A stretch of DNA of 64,000 bases from Spirochaetia bacterium (GTDB taxonomy: Bacteria > Spirochaetota > Spirochaetia > Treponematales > Treponemataceae): assembly GCA_900767955.1 (NCBI GenBank), contig CAAGBC010000046.1:1-64000 (forward strand), read 5' to 3'. The translations under genes were made by a program, and so were the position numbers. The number at the start of each line of letters is the position of its first letter. Positions within the stretch are counted from its first letter, which is position 1. The notes under the pieces are model-generated. The model was not told where the DNA came from. It was given only the letters and a program-made list of their open reading frames with translations, and made no database searches. This document shows positions 35,006-43,547 of the stretch, in pieces.

Positions 35006-35034
35006 AACATACACTTTTATGAGAAAATACGCAA
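35006..35034 (-). promoter_or_regulatory. lysC promoter (leaderless type)
   Basis: TTGCGT at 35034-35029, 17 bp, TATGTT at 35011-35006, then seven bases to the ATG at 34998. Confidence 0.5.
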
Positions 35035-35067
35035 GAATATTATAAATATTTTATTTCTTTAATGATA

Positions 35068-36972
35068 TTAAATTTTTATAAAATCTATAGCTTGTGTTGG
35101 AATATCAATATTTGCGCTTCTTACAGTTATTTCTTGATTTAACTGAATATCAGCAACGCCTTTTATTAAAGTTTGCATAGCAAGACAAGGAATCATAAAA
35201 ATTCCATCAGTTCCTTTTTTTTCTATACAAATGGCATTACCTGTCCACTCTGGATTTTGAAGCAAGTAAATTAATTTCCAATGTATTTCGCTGAATCTAG
35301 AAGCTTTTTTTGCAGCAATAGAAGCAGCATCACCTTGACTAATTCGCTCTAGCATTTCATCTTTATCAAGTAATTGTCTTCCATCTAAAAAACAACGAAT
35401 TTGTTCATGAGCAACTAAATCACCATATCTACGCAAAGGGCTTGTAACTTGACTATACATTGCCAATCCCAATCCAGAATGCATTGCAGGAGTAATTCCA
35501 ACACTTCGCTTGTGCATACATTTTAGCAATCTGAACTGACCAGCTAAACCTTCTTCTATATTATTTGGAATTTCAGGAGCTTCTTGACTTACATAAGGAA
35601 ACGGAATTCTATTTTTAAAAGCAAAATAAGCAGCACCTTCACCAGCTAAAAGCATCATTTCACAAATCATTGCATCTGCTTCATATCTAATCAAAGGCTG
35701 AATATCAACTTTTTTTGTTTCTGAATCAACGCTAATATGAATTTCTGGCATATCAATCTGAACAGAACCTGATTTTTGTCTACGCAATATATTTTTTCTT
35801 GCAATTTCAAAAAAAGGTTTTAATTCTTCAGAATCTTTAAGTTCATCTGCTTTTTTATATGTTAATCGCTTTACATTAATCTTTGTTTTAAAGATATTAC
35901 ATTCTTCAATTGTATTTTCTTCTGTAAGTTTAATTCTGAATGATAAAGCGTTACTTTCTTCTTTTAGACCTAATGCATAATCTTCCAAAGCTGTTTCTGC
36001 AAGCATACGAGAAGCGCCTTCTGGAATATATAGCGTTGTTCCCCTATTTCTTGCAACTTTATCAATATTACTATCAGGAGTTACATAAGAAGCTGGGTCT
36101 GCAATATGAACCCACAAATATGTTCCATCCCAAGAAATTGCATCATCAGGGTCTGTAGACCATTCATTATCAATAGCATAAGCAATTGTAGGAATTTTTA
36201 CACGCTCTTCCTCTGGAGGAGTTCCTAAACCTTCTGTAGCACTATTGGCAGAAAGTCCAAAACGAGAAGGATACGGATTGCGAGTTATATCCCAAATTCC
36301 TGTTTCGATTAAAAGTTTATGAGCTTTTTCAACAGTTTGAGAAATTCCAACTGCTTCTAAAGTTTTAGATTTATCTGTTTTTCCTAAAGCAAAAGCTTCA
36401 ACTTCTACCATAAATTTAGCATCATCAGGTAAGTTTAATTGTTTTTGCTTTAATCTAGCTAAAAATTCATTTCTGATTTCAGCTTCATGCTCTTTTTCGT
36501 AAAGTTTCTTTTGTTGAAGTTCTATTTCCTCTTGTGAACAAGGAATGAACTGAATAATTCCATTTTTTAAGGAATTTTCGTCTAGTGAAAATTCAAAAGA
36601 TGCTAAGATATTTTTATAAATGAACCAAGTTTCATCACTTGTATATGAAGAACGCAATAAATCTGCCAAATCGGAAAATAAAACTGGTTTATCTTTTGTT
36701 TCTTCATCAGAAATTAATAATTCATAAGTTTCTTTGATTTGGTCTTGAATTAGTGAATCTTCAAAAGAAATTAACTTTTCAAGGGAAGAAACTTCCTTAT
36801 TATGAAGTAAAATTATATCTTTATCTCTAACTTTTTGTTCATTATATTGTGCTGGCTTTCCTGTAGAAGTTGCAGGAACAGATTGGTATTTTATTATGAT
36901 TTTATCACCATCAAAATCAGTTATAATTGCAGGCTGTTTTTTATAAAGTACAGGATTTTTTTTTGCTAACAT
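35068..36972 (-). CDS. RNase II/R-family exoribonuclease
   Basis: The 634-residue protein has an RNB domain: YAIDNEWSTDPDDAISWDG with the catalytic Asp cluster, LWVHIADPASYV, TLYIPEGASRMLAETALEDYALG, and SQVTSPLRRYGDLVAHEQIRCFL, whose Arg is the RNB contact. The N-terminal 230 residues resemble the OB-like and helical lead seen in clostridial and spirochaete forms. A short C-terminal OB-like domain replaces a classical S1 domain. It degrades RNA 3' to 5'. TATATT ends six bases before the ATG, but the -35 is weak. Confidence 0.85.
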   Translation of the reverse strand: MLAKKNPVLYKKQPAIITDFDGDKIIIKYQSVPATSTGKPAQYNEQKVRDKDIILLHNKEVSSLEKLISFEDSLIQDQIKETYELLISDEETKDKPVLFSDLADLLRSSYTSDETWFIYKNILASFEFSLDENSLKNGIIQFIPCSQEEIELQQKKLYEKEHEAEIRNEFLARLKQKQLNLPDDAKFMVEVEAFALGKTDKSKTLEAVGISQTVEKAHKLLIETGIWDITRNPYPSRFGLSANSATEGLGTPPEEERVKIPTIAYAIDNEWSTDPDDAISWDGTYLWVHIADPASYVTPDSNIDKVARNRGTTLYIPEGASRMLAETALEDYALGLKEESNALSFRIKLTEENTIEECNIFKTKINVKRLTYKKADELKDSEELKPFFEIARKNILRRQKSGSVQIDMPEIHISVDSETKKVDIQPLIRYEADAMICEMMLLAGEGAAYFAFKNRIPFPYVSQEAPEIPNNIEEGLAGQFRLLKCMHKRSVGITPAMHSGLGLAMYSQVTSPLRRYGDLVAHEQIRCFLDGRQLLDKDEMLERISQGDAASIAAKKASRFSEIHWKLIYLLQNPEWTGNAICIEKKGTDGIFMIPCLAMQTLIKGVADIQLNQEITVRSANIDIPTQAIDFIKI

Positions 36973-36998
36973 ATTAAAAATATAACACAGTCATTAAT

Positions 36999-37036
36999 AA
37001 AAAAAAAGAGCTATCGATATTTTTTATCAACAGCTC
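36999..37036 (-). terminator. Intrinsic terminator of icd
   Basis: On the minus strand 37036-37025 and 37019-37008 form a 12-bp stem with two G-U pairs over a five-base A loop, followed by nine T residues (37007-36999). Confidence 0.8.
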
Positions 37037-37059
37037 TCTTTAATATAAAGAAATTAAAA

Positions 37060-38256
37060 CTATAATCTGCTTCTGATTTCTTTTATGAATTCCCAACTAT
37101 CAACAACTTTTGTTGCTTTTGGATTTGCGATACGAGCAATATCACCTGTCATAACGCCTTCTTCAATAGTTGTTAATGTAGCTTTTTCTAGTTTTTTTGC
37201 AAATTCAACAAGTTCTGGAGTATTATCAAGTTCTCCGCGTTTTGCTAAGGCACCTGTCCAAGCAAAAATTAATGCTACTGGGTTTGTAGAAGTTCTTTCA
37301 CCTTTCTGGTAACGATAATAATGTTTTTGAACAGTTCCGTGACTTGCTTCAAATTCGTATTTTCCATCTGGACTTACAAGAACACTTGTCATCATAGCCA
37401 AACTTCCACAAGCAGAAGCAACCATATCACTCATTACATCGCCATCATAATTTTTACAAGCCCACATTAAGCCGCCTTCGTCTTTCATAATACGAGCAAC
37501 ACAATCGTCAATCAATGTGTAGAAATATTCGATTCCAGCTTCTTCAAATTTTGCTTTAAATTCTTTGTCGTAAACTTCTTGGAAAATAGCCTTAAAGTTT
37601 CCGTCATAAGTTTTACTAATTGTATCTTTTGCACCAAACCAAACAGAAACTTTTTGATCAAGAGCATAAGTAAAACAACAACGAGCAAAACTTTCGATAG
37701 AATTGTCTAAGTTATGAATTCCCTGAAGAATTCCAGGACCTTTCATATCCATAATTGTTTTACGGATTTCTGTTCCATCTTCACCTGTAAAAACAAGTTC
37801 TGCTTTTCCTGCACAAGGAGTTTTAATTTCACAGTTTTTATAAACATCACCATAAGCATGGCGACCAAGAATAATAGGTTTTTTCCAGCAAGAAACAGTT
37901 CCTTGCACATTTTTTACAAAAATTGGTGTACGGAATACAGTTCCATCAAGTTCTGCACGAATAATTCCATTTGGACTTGGAGTAAGCTGTTTTAAGTTGT
38001 ATTCTTTTACACGAGCTGCATTTGATGTAATTGTTGCACATTTTACACCAACGCCAAGACGCTTAATTGCAGCAGCAGCTTCATAAGTAATTTTATCATC
38101 AGAATCATCACGATTTTTTAATCCCAAATCATAATATTCTGTCTGTAAATCAATATAAGGTGTAAGAAGTTCATCCTTAATCACCTGCCATAAAACACGA
38201 GTCATTTCGTCGCCATCAAGTTCGGCGATTTTATTTTTCATCTGAATTTTAGCCAT
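37060..38256 (-). CDS. icd: NADP-type isocitrate dehydrogenase (eukaryote-like)
   Basis: The enzyme oxidatively decarboxylates isocitrate to 2-oxoglutarate. The 398-residue protein matches the homodimeric, eukaryote-like class: ELDGDEMTRVLWQVIK, TITSNAARVKEYNLK, SPNGIIRAELDGTVFR, RHAYGDVYKN, DDCVARIMKDEGGLMWACKNYDGDVMSD and EASHGTVQKHYYRYQKGE. Length fits. There is no ribosome site and TATAAT lies eight bases before the ATG. An independent terminator follows, so the unit is monocistronic. It probably supplies 2-oxoglutarate for glutamate. Confidence 0.94.
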   Translation of the reverse strand: MAKIQMKNKIAELDGDEMTRVLWQVIKDELLTPYIDLQTEYYDLGLKNRDDSDDKITYEAAAAIKRLGVGVKCATITSNAARVKEYNLKQLTPSPNGIIRAELDGTVFRTPIFVKNVQGTVSCWKKPIILGRHAYGDVYKNCEIKTPCAGKAELVFTGEDGTEIRKTIMDMKGPGILQGIHNLDNSIESFARCCFTYALDQKVSVWFGAKDTISKTYDGNFKAIFQEVYDKEFKAKFEEAGIEYFYTLIDDCVARIMKDEGGLMWACKNYDGDVMSDMVASACGSLAMMTSVLVSPDGKYEFEASHGTVQKHYYRYQKGERTSTNPVALIFAWTGALAKRGELDNTPELVEFAKKLEKATLTTIEEGVMTGDIARIANPKATKVVDSWEFIKEIRSRL

Positions 38257-38264
38257 AATTCAAA

Positions 38265-38293
38265 ATTATAGCGTATTAGAGAAAACTAGTCGA
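38265..38293 (-). promoter_or_regulatory. icd promoter (leaderless type)
   Basis: TCGACT at 38293-38288, 17 bp, TATAAT at 38270-38265 and eight bases to the ATG. The -35 overlaps the last codons of murI. Confidence 0.55.
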
Positions 38294-39092
38294 TATAGCC
38301 ACCAAATGTTATACCGATATTCTGGCAAAAATTTGAATAAGTATTAAAATCATTTGATTGAGTAAAACCAGAAACAAAAAGCAAAGGTTTGTTTTGATTT
38401 TTAGAAGCTAAATCATTTAAATTATTTAATCCAACAGCCAAGGCTCTTTTTACAACGCCTTCCCGGGAATCTATTACTTTTATTTGAGAGCCTGCAACTT
38501 TTTGTATATAATCAGCCATATTCAAAAAATGAGTACACGCCAAAACTATTACATCACAATTTTTATCCCTAAAGAAATTTACAGCAGGCTTAACAGCTTC
38601 AAGGCGTTCTTCTTCAGTTGCTTGAAAAAACTTATGTTCAATAAAAGAAATTAATTCAGGGTCACCTCGTGAAATTATTGAACAATCAAAAGCAAATTGA
38701 CTTTGCAATTTTTTTGTATATGGATGATTTACAGTTGCATTAGTTGCTAATAAACCAATTTTTTTTGTTTTTGAAATAGTTGCTGCAGGTTTTATGGCAG
38801 GAACAGTTCCCACAAAAGGAACATTAGGAAAACGCTTTCGTAATTCTTCCAACGCAGTTACAGAAATTGTATTACATGCAAGAACAATTGCACCTGGATT
38901 CCATTTTTCTATAATTTTTTGAGTAGCGATTGTTGCATTTTCAATTATTTGTTCTGAAGATTTTTGTCCATAAGGAAAATTTTTTGTATCGGCGTAATAA
39001 ATACAATTTACATTCTGCTGTTTTTCCTGAAGGAATAATAAATAAGGAATTCCACCTATTCCAGAATCAAGAAAAGCAAAATCTACAGACAT
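38286..39092 (-). CDS. murI: Glutamate racemase
   Basis: MurI makes D-glutamate for peptidoglycan. The 268-residue protein has FLDSGIGGIPYLLFL, YYADTKNFPYGQKS, the first catalytic cysteine in VLACNTISVTAL and the second in VLACTHFLNM. The usual DSGVGG signature is DSGIGG. Its start overlaps the upstream zinc-ribbon gene by 10 bp, so the two are translationally coupled. Confidence 0.92.
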   Translation of the reverse strand: MSVDFAFLDSGIGGIPYLLFLQEKQQNVNCIYYADTKNFPYGQKSSEQIIENATIATQKIIEKWNPGAIVLACNTISVTALEELRKRFPNVPFVGTVPAIKPAATISKTKKIGLLATNATVNHPYTKKLQSQFAFDCSIISRGDPELISFIEHKFFQATEEERLEAVKPAVNFFRDKNCDVIVLACTHFLNMADYIQKVAGSQIKVIDSREGVVKRALAVGLNNLNDLASKNQNKPLLFVSGFTQSNDFNTYSNFCQNIGITFGGYID

Positions 39093-39373
39093 ACAATTCC
39101 TCCAAACAAACTGTTAAATGCATCTTTTGCTTTTTGCGCTTTATCTTGTTTGTCTGATGGAGAAAAAAATTGCATTGGTGAAAAATAATCACAAAAATTT
39201 CTTGATTCTTTATCGGAAACAAAATCTTCTATAGTTTCTTTACATTCATAATGACTATTTGGAGAATAAAATTTACAATTTTTGCAACTGTGTAAATCTG
39301 CACCACAACTACATTCTGAATCTCTATAAATTTTTACTGAAACATCGATTTCTTTTCCGCATTTCCAACACAT
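39083..39373 (-). CDS. Small cysteine-rich zinc-ribbon protein
   Basis: The 96-residue protein has CWKCGK, CSCGADLHSCKNCKFY, CKE and CDYF, suggesting two zinc-binding clusters, and a C-terminal helix (DKAQKAKDAFNSLFGG). No function is known; I recall similar conserved proteins in treponemes. It is coupled to murI. AGGA lies upstream of the ATG. Confidence 0.65.
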   Translation of the reverse strand: MCWKCGKEIDVSVKIYRDSECSCGADLHSCKNCKFYSPNSHYECKETIEDFVSDKESRNFCDYFSPMQFFSPSDKQDKAQKAKDAFNSLFGGIVCL

Positions 39374-39421
39374 ATTTTGTTCCTATTTGTAGAATTATTT
39401 TACTTATATAATAATAATCAT

Positions 39422-39450
39422 TTGACTAAATAAGAGCAATACTTTAACAT
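39422..39450 (+). promoter_or_regulatory. Promoter of pentapeptide gene (leaderless type)
   Basis: TTGACT at 39422-39427, 17 bp, TAACAT at 39445-39450, then six bases to the ATG. AAGG sits one base from the start codon, too close to act as a ribosome site. Confidence 0.6.
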
Positions 39451-39456
39451 TAAGGT

Positions 39457-40131
39457 ATGTTTTCGTTAAATAAATGTCTTGTTCACACTTGCAACAATTT
39501 AGCACTTTCTACTTTTGATGAAAATGGCAATATCACAAATGAAAAAAATTATTGCCTTTCTCATATTCCAAATCCAAGTAAAATCCAAAGTGAAATTTAC
39601 AATTATATAAAAACTCACGATAAGATTATTGGATTAAACACAGTTGGAATGACATTTACAGACATTGATTTAACTGATAAAAAATTTTACGGATGTGACT
39701 TTACATATTGTACATTTACAAATCTTCAATCATTAAATTTCAGAAGCAGAATGAGTATTTTTGATTTTGCAGTTTTCAATGGTTGCAATCTAATTAAATC
39801 AAATATTCAATTTTCTTCATTTGCTGGTTGTGAATTTTCACATACACTTTTTACAAACAGCGATTTAGTTCAAAACAATTTTAATGGAATTACATCATTT
39901 CAATCATCTTTTGATAAATCAGACTTATACAATTCACGCTTTATTAAAGCAAAACTAATAAATACTTCTTTTAGAGATTGCAATTTAAAAAAGACAATTT
40001 TTTCTAGCACCGAATTAGAAAATACTTCATTTAAAATGTCAAATACAAGAGAAGCTATTTTTGATAAAAATCAAGATGCTTTATTTTTTAATGACGATTC
40101 TGAGAAAACTATCAACAGTGAGGATAATTAA
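39457..40131 (+). CDS. Pentapeptide-repeat protein with N-terminal Cys/His motif
   Basis: The 224-residue protein opens with a small Cys/His stretch (CLVHTCNN ... CLSHIPNP) that may bind zinc. From about residue 65 it shows repeats of the A(D/N)LXX type, such as DFTYCTFTNLQSLNFRS, NLIKSNIQFSSFAGCEF and LINTSFRDCNLKKTIF, which form a right-handed quadrilateral helix. Some such proteins mimic DNA and inhibit gyrase, but most are of unknown function. It is 2 bp ahead of the MBL gene in a two-gene unit. Confidence 0.7.
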   Translation: MFSLNKCLVHTCNNLALSTFDENGNITNEKNYCLSHIPNPSKIQSEIYNYIKTHDKIIGLNTVGMTFTDIDLTDKKFYGCDFTYCTFTNLQSLNFRSRMSIFDFAVFNGCNLIKSNIQFSSFAGCEFSHTLFTNSDLVQNNFNGITSFQSSFDKSDLYNSRFIKAKLINTSFRDCNLKKTIFSSTELENTSFKMSNTREAIFDKNQDALFFNDDSEKTINSEDN

Positions 40132-40133
40132 AA

Positions 40134-40712
40134 ATGAAAGTATACTTTCATCTTAATTTAAATGGATTCTCAAATAGTTACATTGTTGTAAATGAAAAAA
40201 CAAATGAAGTTATTCTTATTGATCCTGGTCAAATTACAGAAAGAATTATTGAACAAATCGAAGGAAATAATTACAAACTTGTTGCTGTTTTAATCACACA
40301 CAACCACGAAAGCCATGTAAATGGACTAAAAACAATAAGAAAAATTTATTCCCCAAAAATCTACAGCGCAGAATGGGATATTTCAAAACAAAACTCAACT
40401 ATCATTACTGGTGACGGAAAATTAAGAATCGCAGGTTTTACAATTAAATATTTTTCATTACCTGGACATACAACAGATTCAATGATTTACAAAATCGGAA
40501 ACATAATTTTTACAGGTGATACACTTTCTGCAGGAAAATTAGGAAGCACAAACAGTAGTTATTCAGAACATATTTTAAAAGCAAATATCGAACAAAAAAT
40601 AATGTCCCAGCAAGAAAGCACAATTCTAATGCCAGGACATGGACCTCCAACTTCTGTAAAAGCTGAAAAATTATTTAATATGGAAATTAGAAAAAAATTA
40701 CCTACTAATTAA
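40134..40712 (+). CDS. MBL-fold hydrolase with altered metal motif
   Basis: The 192-residue protein has a metallo-beta-lactamase fold: NEVILIDPGQ, LITHNHESHVNG, GHTTDSMIY, FTGDTLSAG and LMPGHGPPT. The normal HxHxDH metal motif reads HNHESH, so the Asp ligand of the second metal is a Ser. The other His/Asp ligands remain. Glyoxalase II-like hydrolysis of a thioester or a phosphodiester is possible. Its 3' end overlaps the convergent peptidase-like gene by 15 bp. Confidence 0.8.
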   Translation: MKVYFHLNLNGFSNSYIVVNEKTNEVILIDPGQITERIIEQIEGNNYKLVAVLITHNHESHVNGLKTIRKIYSPKIYSAEWDISKQNSTIITGDGKLRIAGFTIKYFSLPGHTTDSMIYKIGNIIFTGDTLSAGKLGSTNSSYSEHILKANIEQKIMSQQESTILMPGHGPPTSVKAEKLFNMEIRKKLPTN

Positions 40713-42548
40713 AGAAACTCTTCCGCAAGCCAAGCCCCATCTGTCAAAAGCATAAGAATCAAACACTTTTGCTGCATCTTCAAAAGTAATTCCTTTTGAG
40801 TTTCTTATATATTCAGACAATTCAGGCATTGCTGTAAATACAGAACCTCTATTTGATAAATGAACAAAATATGAAGCAACGCGGCTTAATGGTTGTTGCA
40901 TGATATAAGCCATGAATTCATTGTGCATTAAATACAAATCGGAAGAATCATAATTTAAATTTGGTTGAGAATTCCAAAAGCCTACAATAAAATCAAGAGA
41001 TTTTTGGTCTATTGTATAATAAATTGCTGCCGTTGTATTTCTAAAATCTTCATCCAAGAAGAAAATTCCGTGCCAACTTTCATGAGCAATAAAAGAATAT
41101 CGTAACCATTCTTGAGATTCTTGTGAAATAGAAATAACAGCCCCACGCCCTTCTTTATATCCATTTCCATCTGGAACAATAACACCATTATGAACTAATA
41201 TTTCTTCTAGCAAATGTTCTTTTTCTGTAAGTTTTACATTAACTTGTTTTGTTTTAGTAAAAAATTCAGCCAAAGATTTTGCACTGTAATCATGTGCGTT
41301 ATAACCATGCATATCGCCTAATTCTTCATCAGAAAGAATGCGACCTCTATAGCCTGCTTTTTCAACAAAAAATGCCAACCGTCTAAAAAAATCACGCTGA
41401 ACTTTATAATCTTTTGTATCAAAAAATAAAACACCTTCAAAACGATTCCATTCATAAAGTTCATATTCAGGAGTACGCCATTTAGACATTTTATTTCCTA
41501 AAACAAGGCCAGGATCAGTTTTTAAAGGCTTAATTACTTTTGAAGCACTTTCTGGAATTAAGTCCTTTGAGTTTTCAAACATAAGTAATTTTGTTACTAA
41601 ATCAGCTTTTTGAGTAAATTCATATAAGCCAAAAGGATTTTTTAATGTTGAACATTGAATAATGTAATCAACAACATCTTTTGTTCTATAAATAGTAAGA
41701 GCTTCTCCAGCTACATTTAATTTTACAAAAAGTTGCTTTGAAGGAGTTCCGTAGTCTTCTGCATATAAACAACCAACATCAATAAATGGCAAAACAGAAT
41801 ATGTGGAATTTTGGGAAGAAAACACCATTGACGCACCAGAAAAATCAAATGCTTTATCGTAAAAATTAAATTTTCCGCCATTAGGAGCCATTCCAACAAA
41901 AGGAATTGTATTTGAATAATCATATCCTACTTTTGCTTTTTGAAGGAATACATCATAAATTTCTATTGGATAAGCAGAATAAACAAAAAATCCAACAGGA
42001 AGTTCTTCTTTAGTTAGATTTTTTTCAATCGCAAAACCAGAATCAAAATAAACAGTTTTATTATCTAATATACTAGATAAATTAGAAGTAAATAAAACTC
42101 TTTGGGAAATATCGTTATTCAGTTTTCCTTTTTTATCAAAATCTGATGAATATAAATATCCCCAAGAAAATGTATTTTCCACAGATTTTTTTAAATCAAG
42201 TTTTTTACCAGCACCTTTTACACCAATTCTTAATATAATGCTTAATGACTTTTCATTTTCGTATAAATCATAAAGAACTTCTTTTTGTTTCTCTGTGAAT
42301 TCATAAAAAGCATAACCAGTTTTAGTAATTTTTCCTTTTTTTGCATTAGAATTCAAACCATAAACTCTAGATGGTTTTTCTTCAGAATTTTCAACGACAA
42401 ATTCTGATGGTGAATATTGTTTGGAAGAAAATTTTACAACAGCAAAAACAATATCGAATAACAAAATTGCAGAAAGTATAATCAAAACAATTTTTTGTTT
42501 TTTTTCTAACTTATAAAAAAAATTAAACAAGGGAAAATTCATTTTCAT
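40698..42548 (-). CDS. Membrane-anchored protein with HExxH metalloprotease-like motif
   Basis: The 616-residue protein has one N-terminal membrane helix (KIVLIILSAILLFDIVFAVV) after a short cytoplasmic stretch, so most of it is probably periplasmic. Near residue 505 is FIAHESWHGIFF, an HExxH zinc-protease motif, with helical sequence after it that may hold the third ligand. The middle is beta-rich. I recall no family. The start is 42548 or 42542 (ATGAAAATG), preceded by TATAAA. Confidence 0.6.
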   Translation of the reverse strand: MKMNFPLFNFFYKLEKKQKIVLIILSAILLFDIVFAVVKFSSKQYSPSEFVVENSEEKPSRVYGLNSNAKKGKITKTGYAFYEFTEKQKEVLYDLYENEKSLSIILRIGVKGAGKKLDLKKSVENTFSWGYLYSSDFDKKGKLNNDISQRVLFTSNLSSILDNKTVYFDSGFAIEKNLTKEELPVGFFVYSAYPIEIYDVFLQKAKVGYDYSNTIPFVGMAPNGGKFNFYDKAFDFSGASMVFSSQNSTYSVLPFIDVGCLYAEDYGTPSKQLFVKLNVAGEALTIYRTKDVVDYIIQCSTLKNPFGLYEFTQKADLVTKLLMFENSKDLIPESASKVIKPLKTDPGLVLGNKMSKWRTPEYELYEWNRFEGVLFFDTKDYKVQRDFFRRLAFFVEKAGYRGRILSDEELGDMHGYNAHDYSAKSLAEFFTKTKQVNVKLTEKEHLLEEILVHNGVIVPDGNGYKEGRGAVISISQESQEWLRYSFIAHESWHGIFFLDEDFRNTTAAIYYTIDQKSLDFIVGFWNSQPNLNYDSSDLYLMHNEFMAYIMQQPLSRVASYFVHLSNRGSVFTAMPELSEYIRNSKGITFEDAAKVFDSYAFDRWGLACGRVSLISR

Positions 42549-42593
42549 AATTTTATACTACATTGTTTTATAAAAAAATGCTATATTAACAGT

Positions 42594-43034
42594 ATGAACA
42601 CAGCGTTATTGTTACATTCCACAGAAGAATTAGAATTATGCAAAATGCAAAAAAGAATTATAAAAACTCTAAAAACAAACGATATTGATTCTTATCCGCA
42701 TTTTCCGTTGCAAATTCCATTAACAAATGCGATATTCAATTCTCATACAATAAAAGAAATCAAAAGTAATATTTCACAAATAAAAATCTTAAATCCGCAA
42801 TACAAAAACAAATGGATTTATTTTCCAATTGAAATAAAATTAAAAACAAATTTAACAATAACTGAAGAATTAAAAATTGCACATACTAAAAACGATATAA
42901 CAAATTTTACAATTTTTGAACAACTGTTTAAAATTAAAAATCCACTAAAGTGTCGTGTTTTCAAAATTGCAAACATTTCATTTAGCGGATTTTCATGGAC
43001 TTTATCTAATGAACAATGGATAAAGGCAAAATAA
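42594..43034 (+). CDS. Hypothetical protein, 146 residues
   Basis: No family recognised. The protein is basic and Ile/Lys/Asn-rich, with a patterned beta core (KWIYFPIEIKLKTN, CRVFKIANISFSGFSWTLS) ending in W-x-K-A-K. TATATT ends six bases before the ATG and no ribosome site is seen. It converges on ilvN with 1 bp between. It is long enough to be real and has codon use like its neighbours. Confidence 0.5.
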   Translation: MNTALLLHSTEELELCKMQKRIIKTLKTNDIDSYPHFPLQIPLTNAIFNSHTIKEIKSNISQIKILNPQYKNKWIYFPIEIKLKTNLTITEELKIAHTKNDITNFTIFEQLFKIKNPLKCRVFKIANISFSGFSWTLSNEQWIKAK

Positions 43035-43035
43035 T

Positions 43036-43524
43036 TTACATTACAATATCACCACGATCCATAGCAGTTAGACCAGTTTTTACATATTCAAGAATTCCAA
43101 ATGGTTCAAGAAGACAAATCAAACTTGCAATTTTTTCTTCACTACCAGTAGCTTCTACAATTACTGAATCTACAGAAACATCAACAATGTGAGCTCTGTA
43201 AATATCGCAAGTACCAATAATAATTGCTCTTTTTTCACCAGAAGCTTTTACTTTTATTAAAGCCATTTCTCTTTGACAAGTTGCACTATGTTCACAATGT
43301 TTAATAGAAATAACTTCTACAAGTTTTGATAATTGTTTTTCAATTTGATCTAAAGTATGCTCATCGCCTTTTACAACAATAGTCATTCTTGACTGACCAG
43401 GATTATTTGTTTCACATACAGTAAGAGAATCAATATTGTATCCTCTACGACTAAACAAACCTGATACACGACTCAAAACACCAGCGTGATTTTCAACTAA
43501 AACAGATAAAACAAATTTTTCCAT
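43036..43524 (-). CDS. ilvN: Acetolactate synthase regulatory subunit
   Basis: The 162-residue protein has an N-terminal ACT domain (LSVLVENHAGVLSRVSGLFSRRGYNIDSLTV) and a C-terminal domain typical of the small subunit of acetohydroxyacid synthase, which confers valine feedback. The catalytic ilvB is not in this window, so the subunit is distant from its partner. It is the last gene of the thrA unit, 23 bp after the DAHP synthase fusion. Confidence 0.9.
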   Translation of the reverse strand: MEKFVLSVLVENHAGVLSRVSGLFSRRGYNIDSLTVCETNNPGQSRMTIVVKGDEHTLDQIEKQLSKLVEVISIKHCEHSATCQREMALIKVKASGEKRAIIIGTCDIYRAHIVDVSVDSVIVEATGSEEKIASLICLLEPFGILEYVKTGLTAMDRGDIVM

Positions 43525-43547
43525 AAGACAATGCCTCCTTTATTATA

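Noticed and set aside
37714..37995. Plus-strand open frame inside icd
   Set aside because: It is the antisense shadow of a strongly conserved gene, with no start signals of its own.
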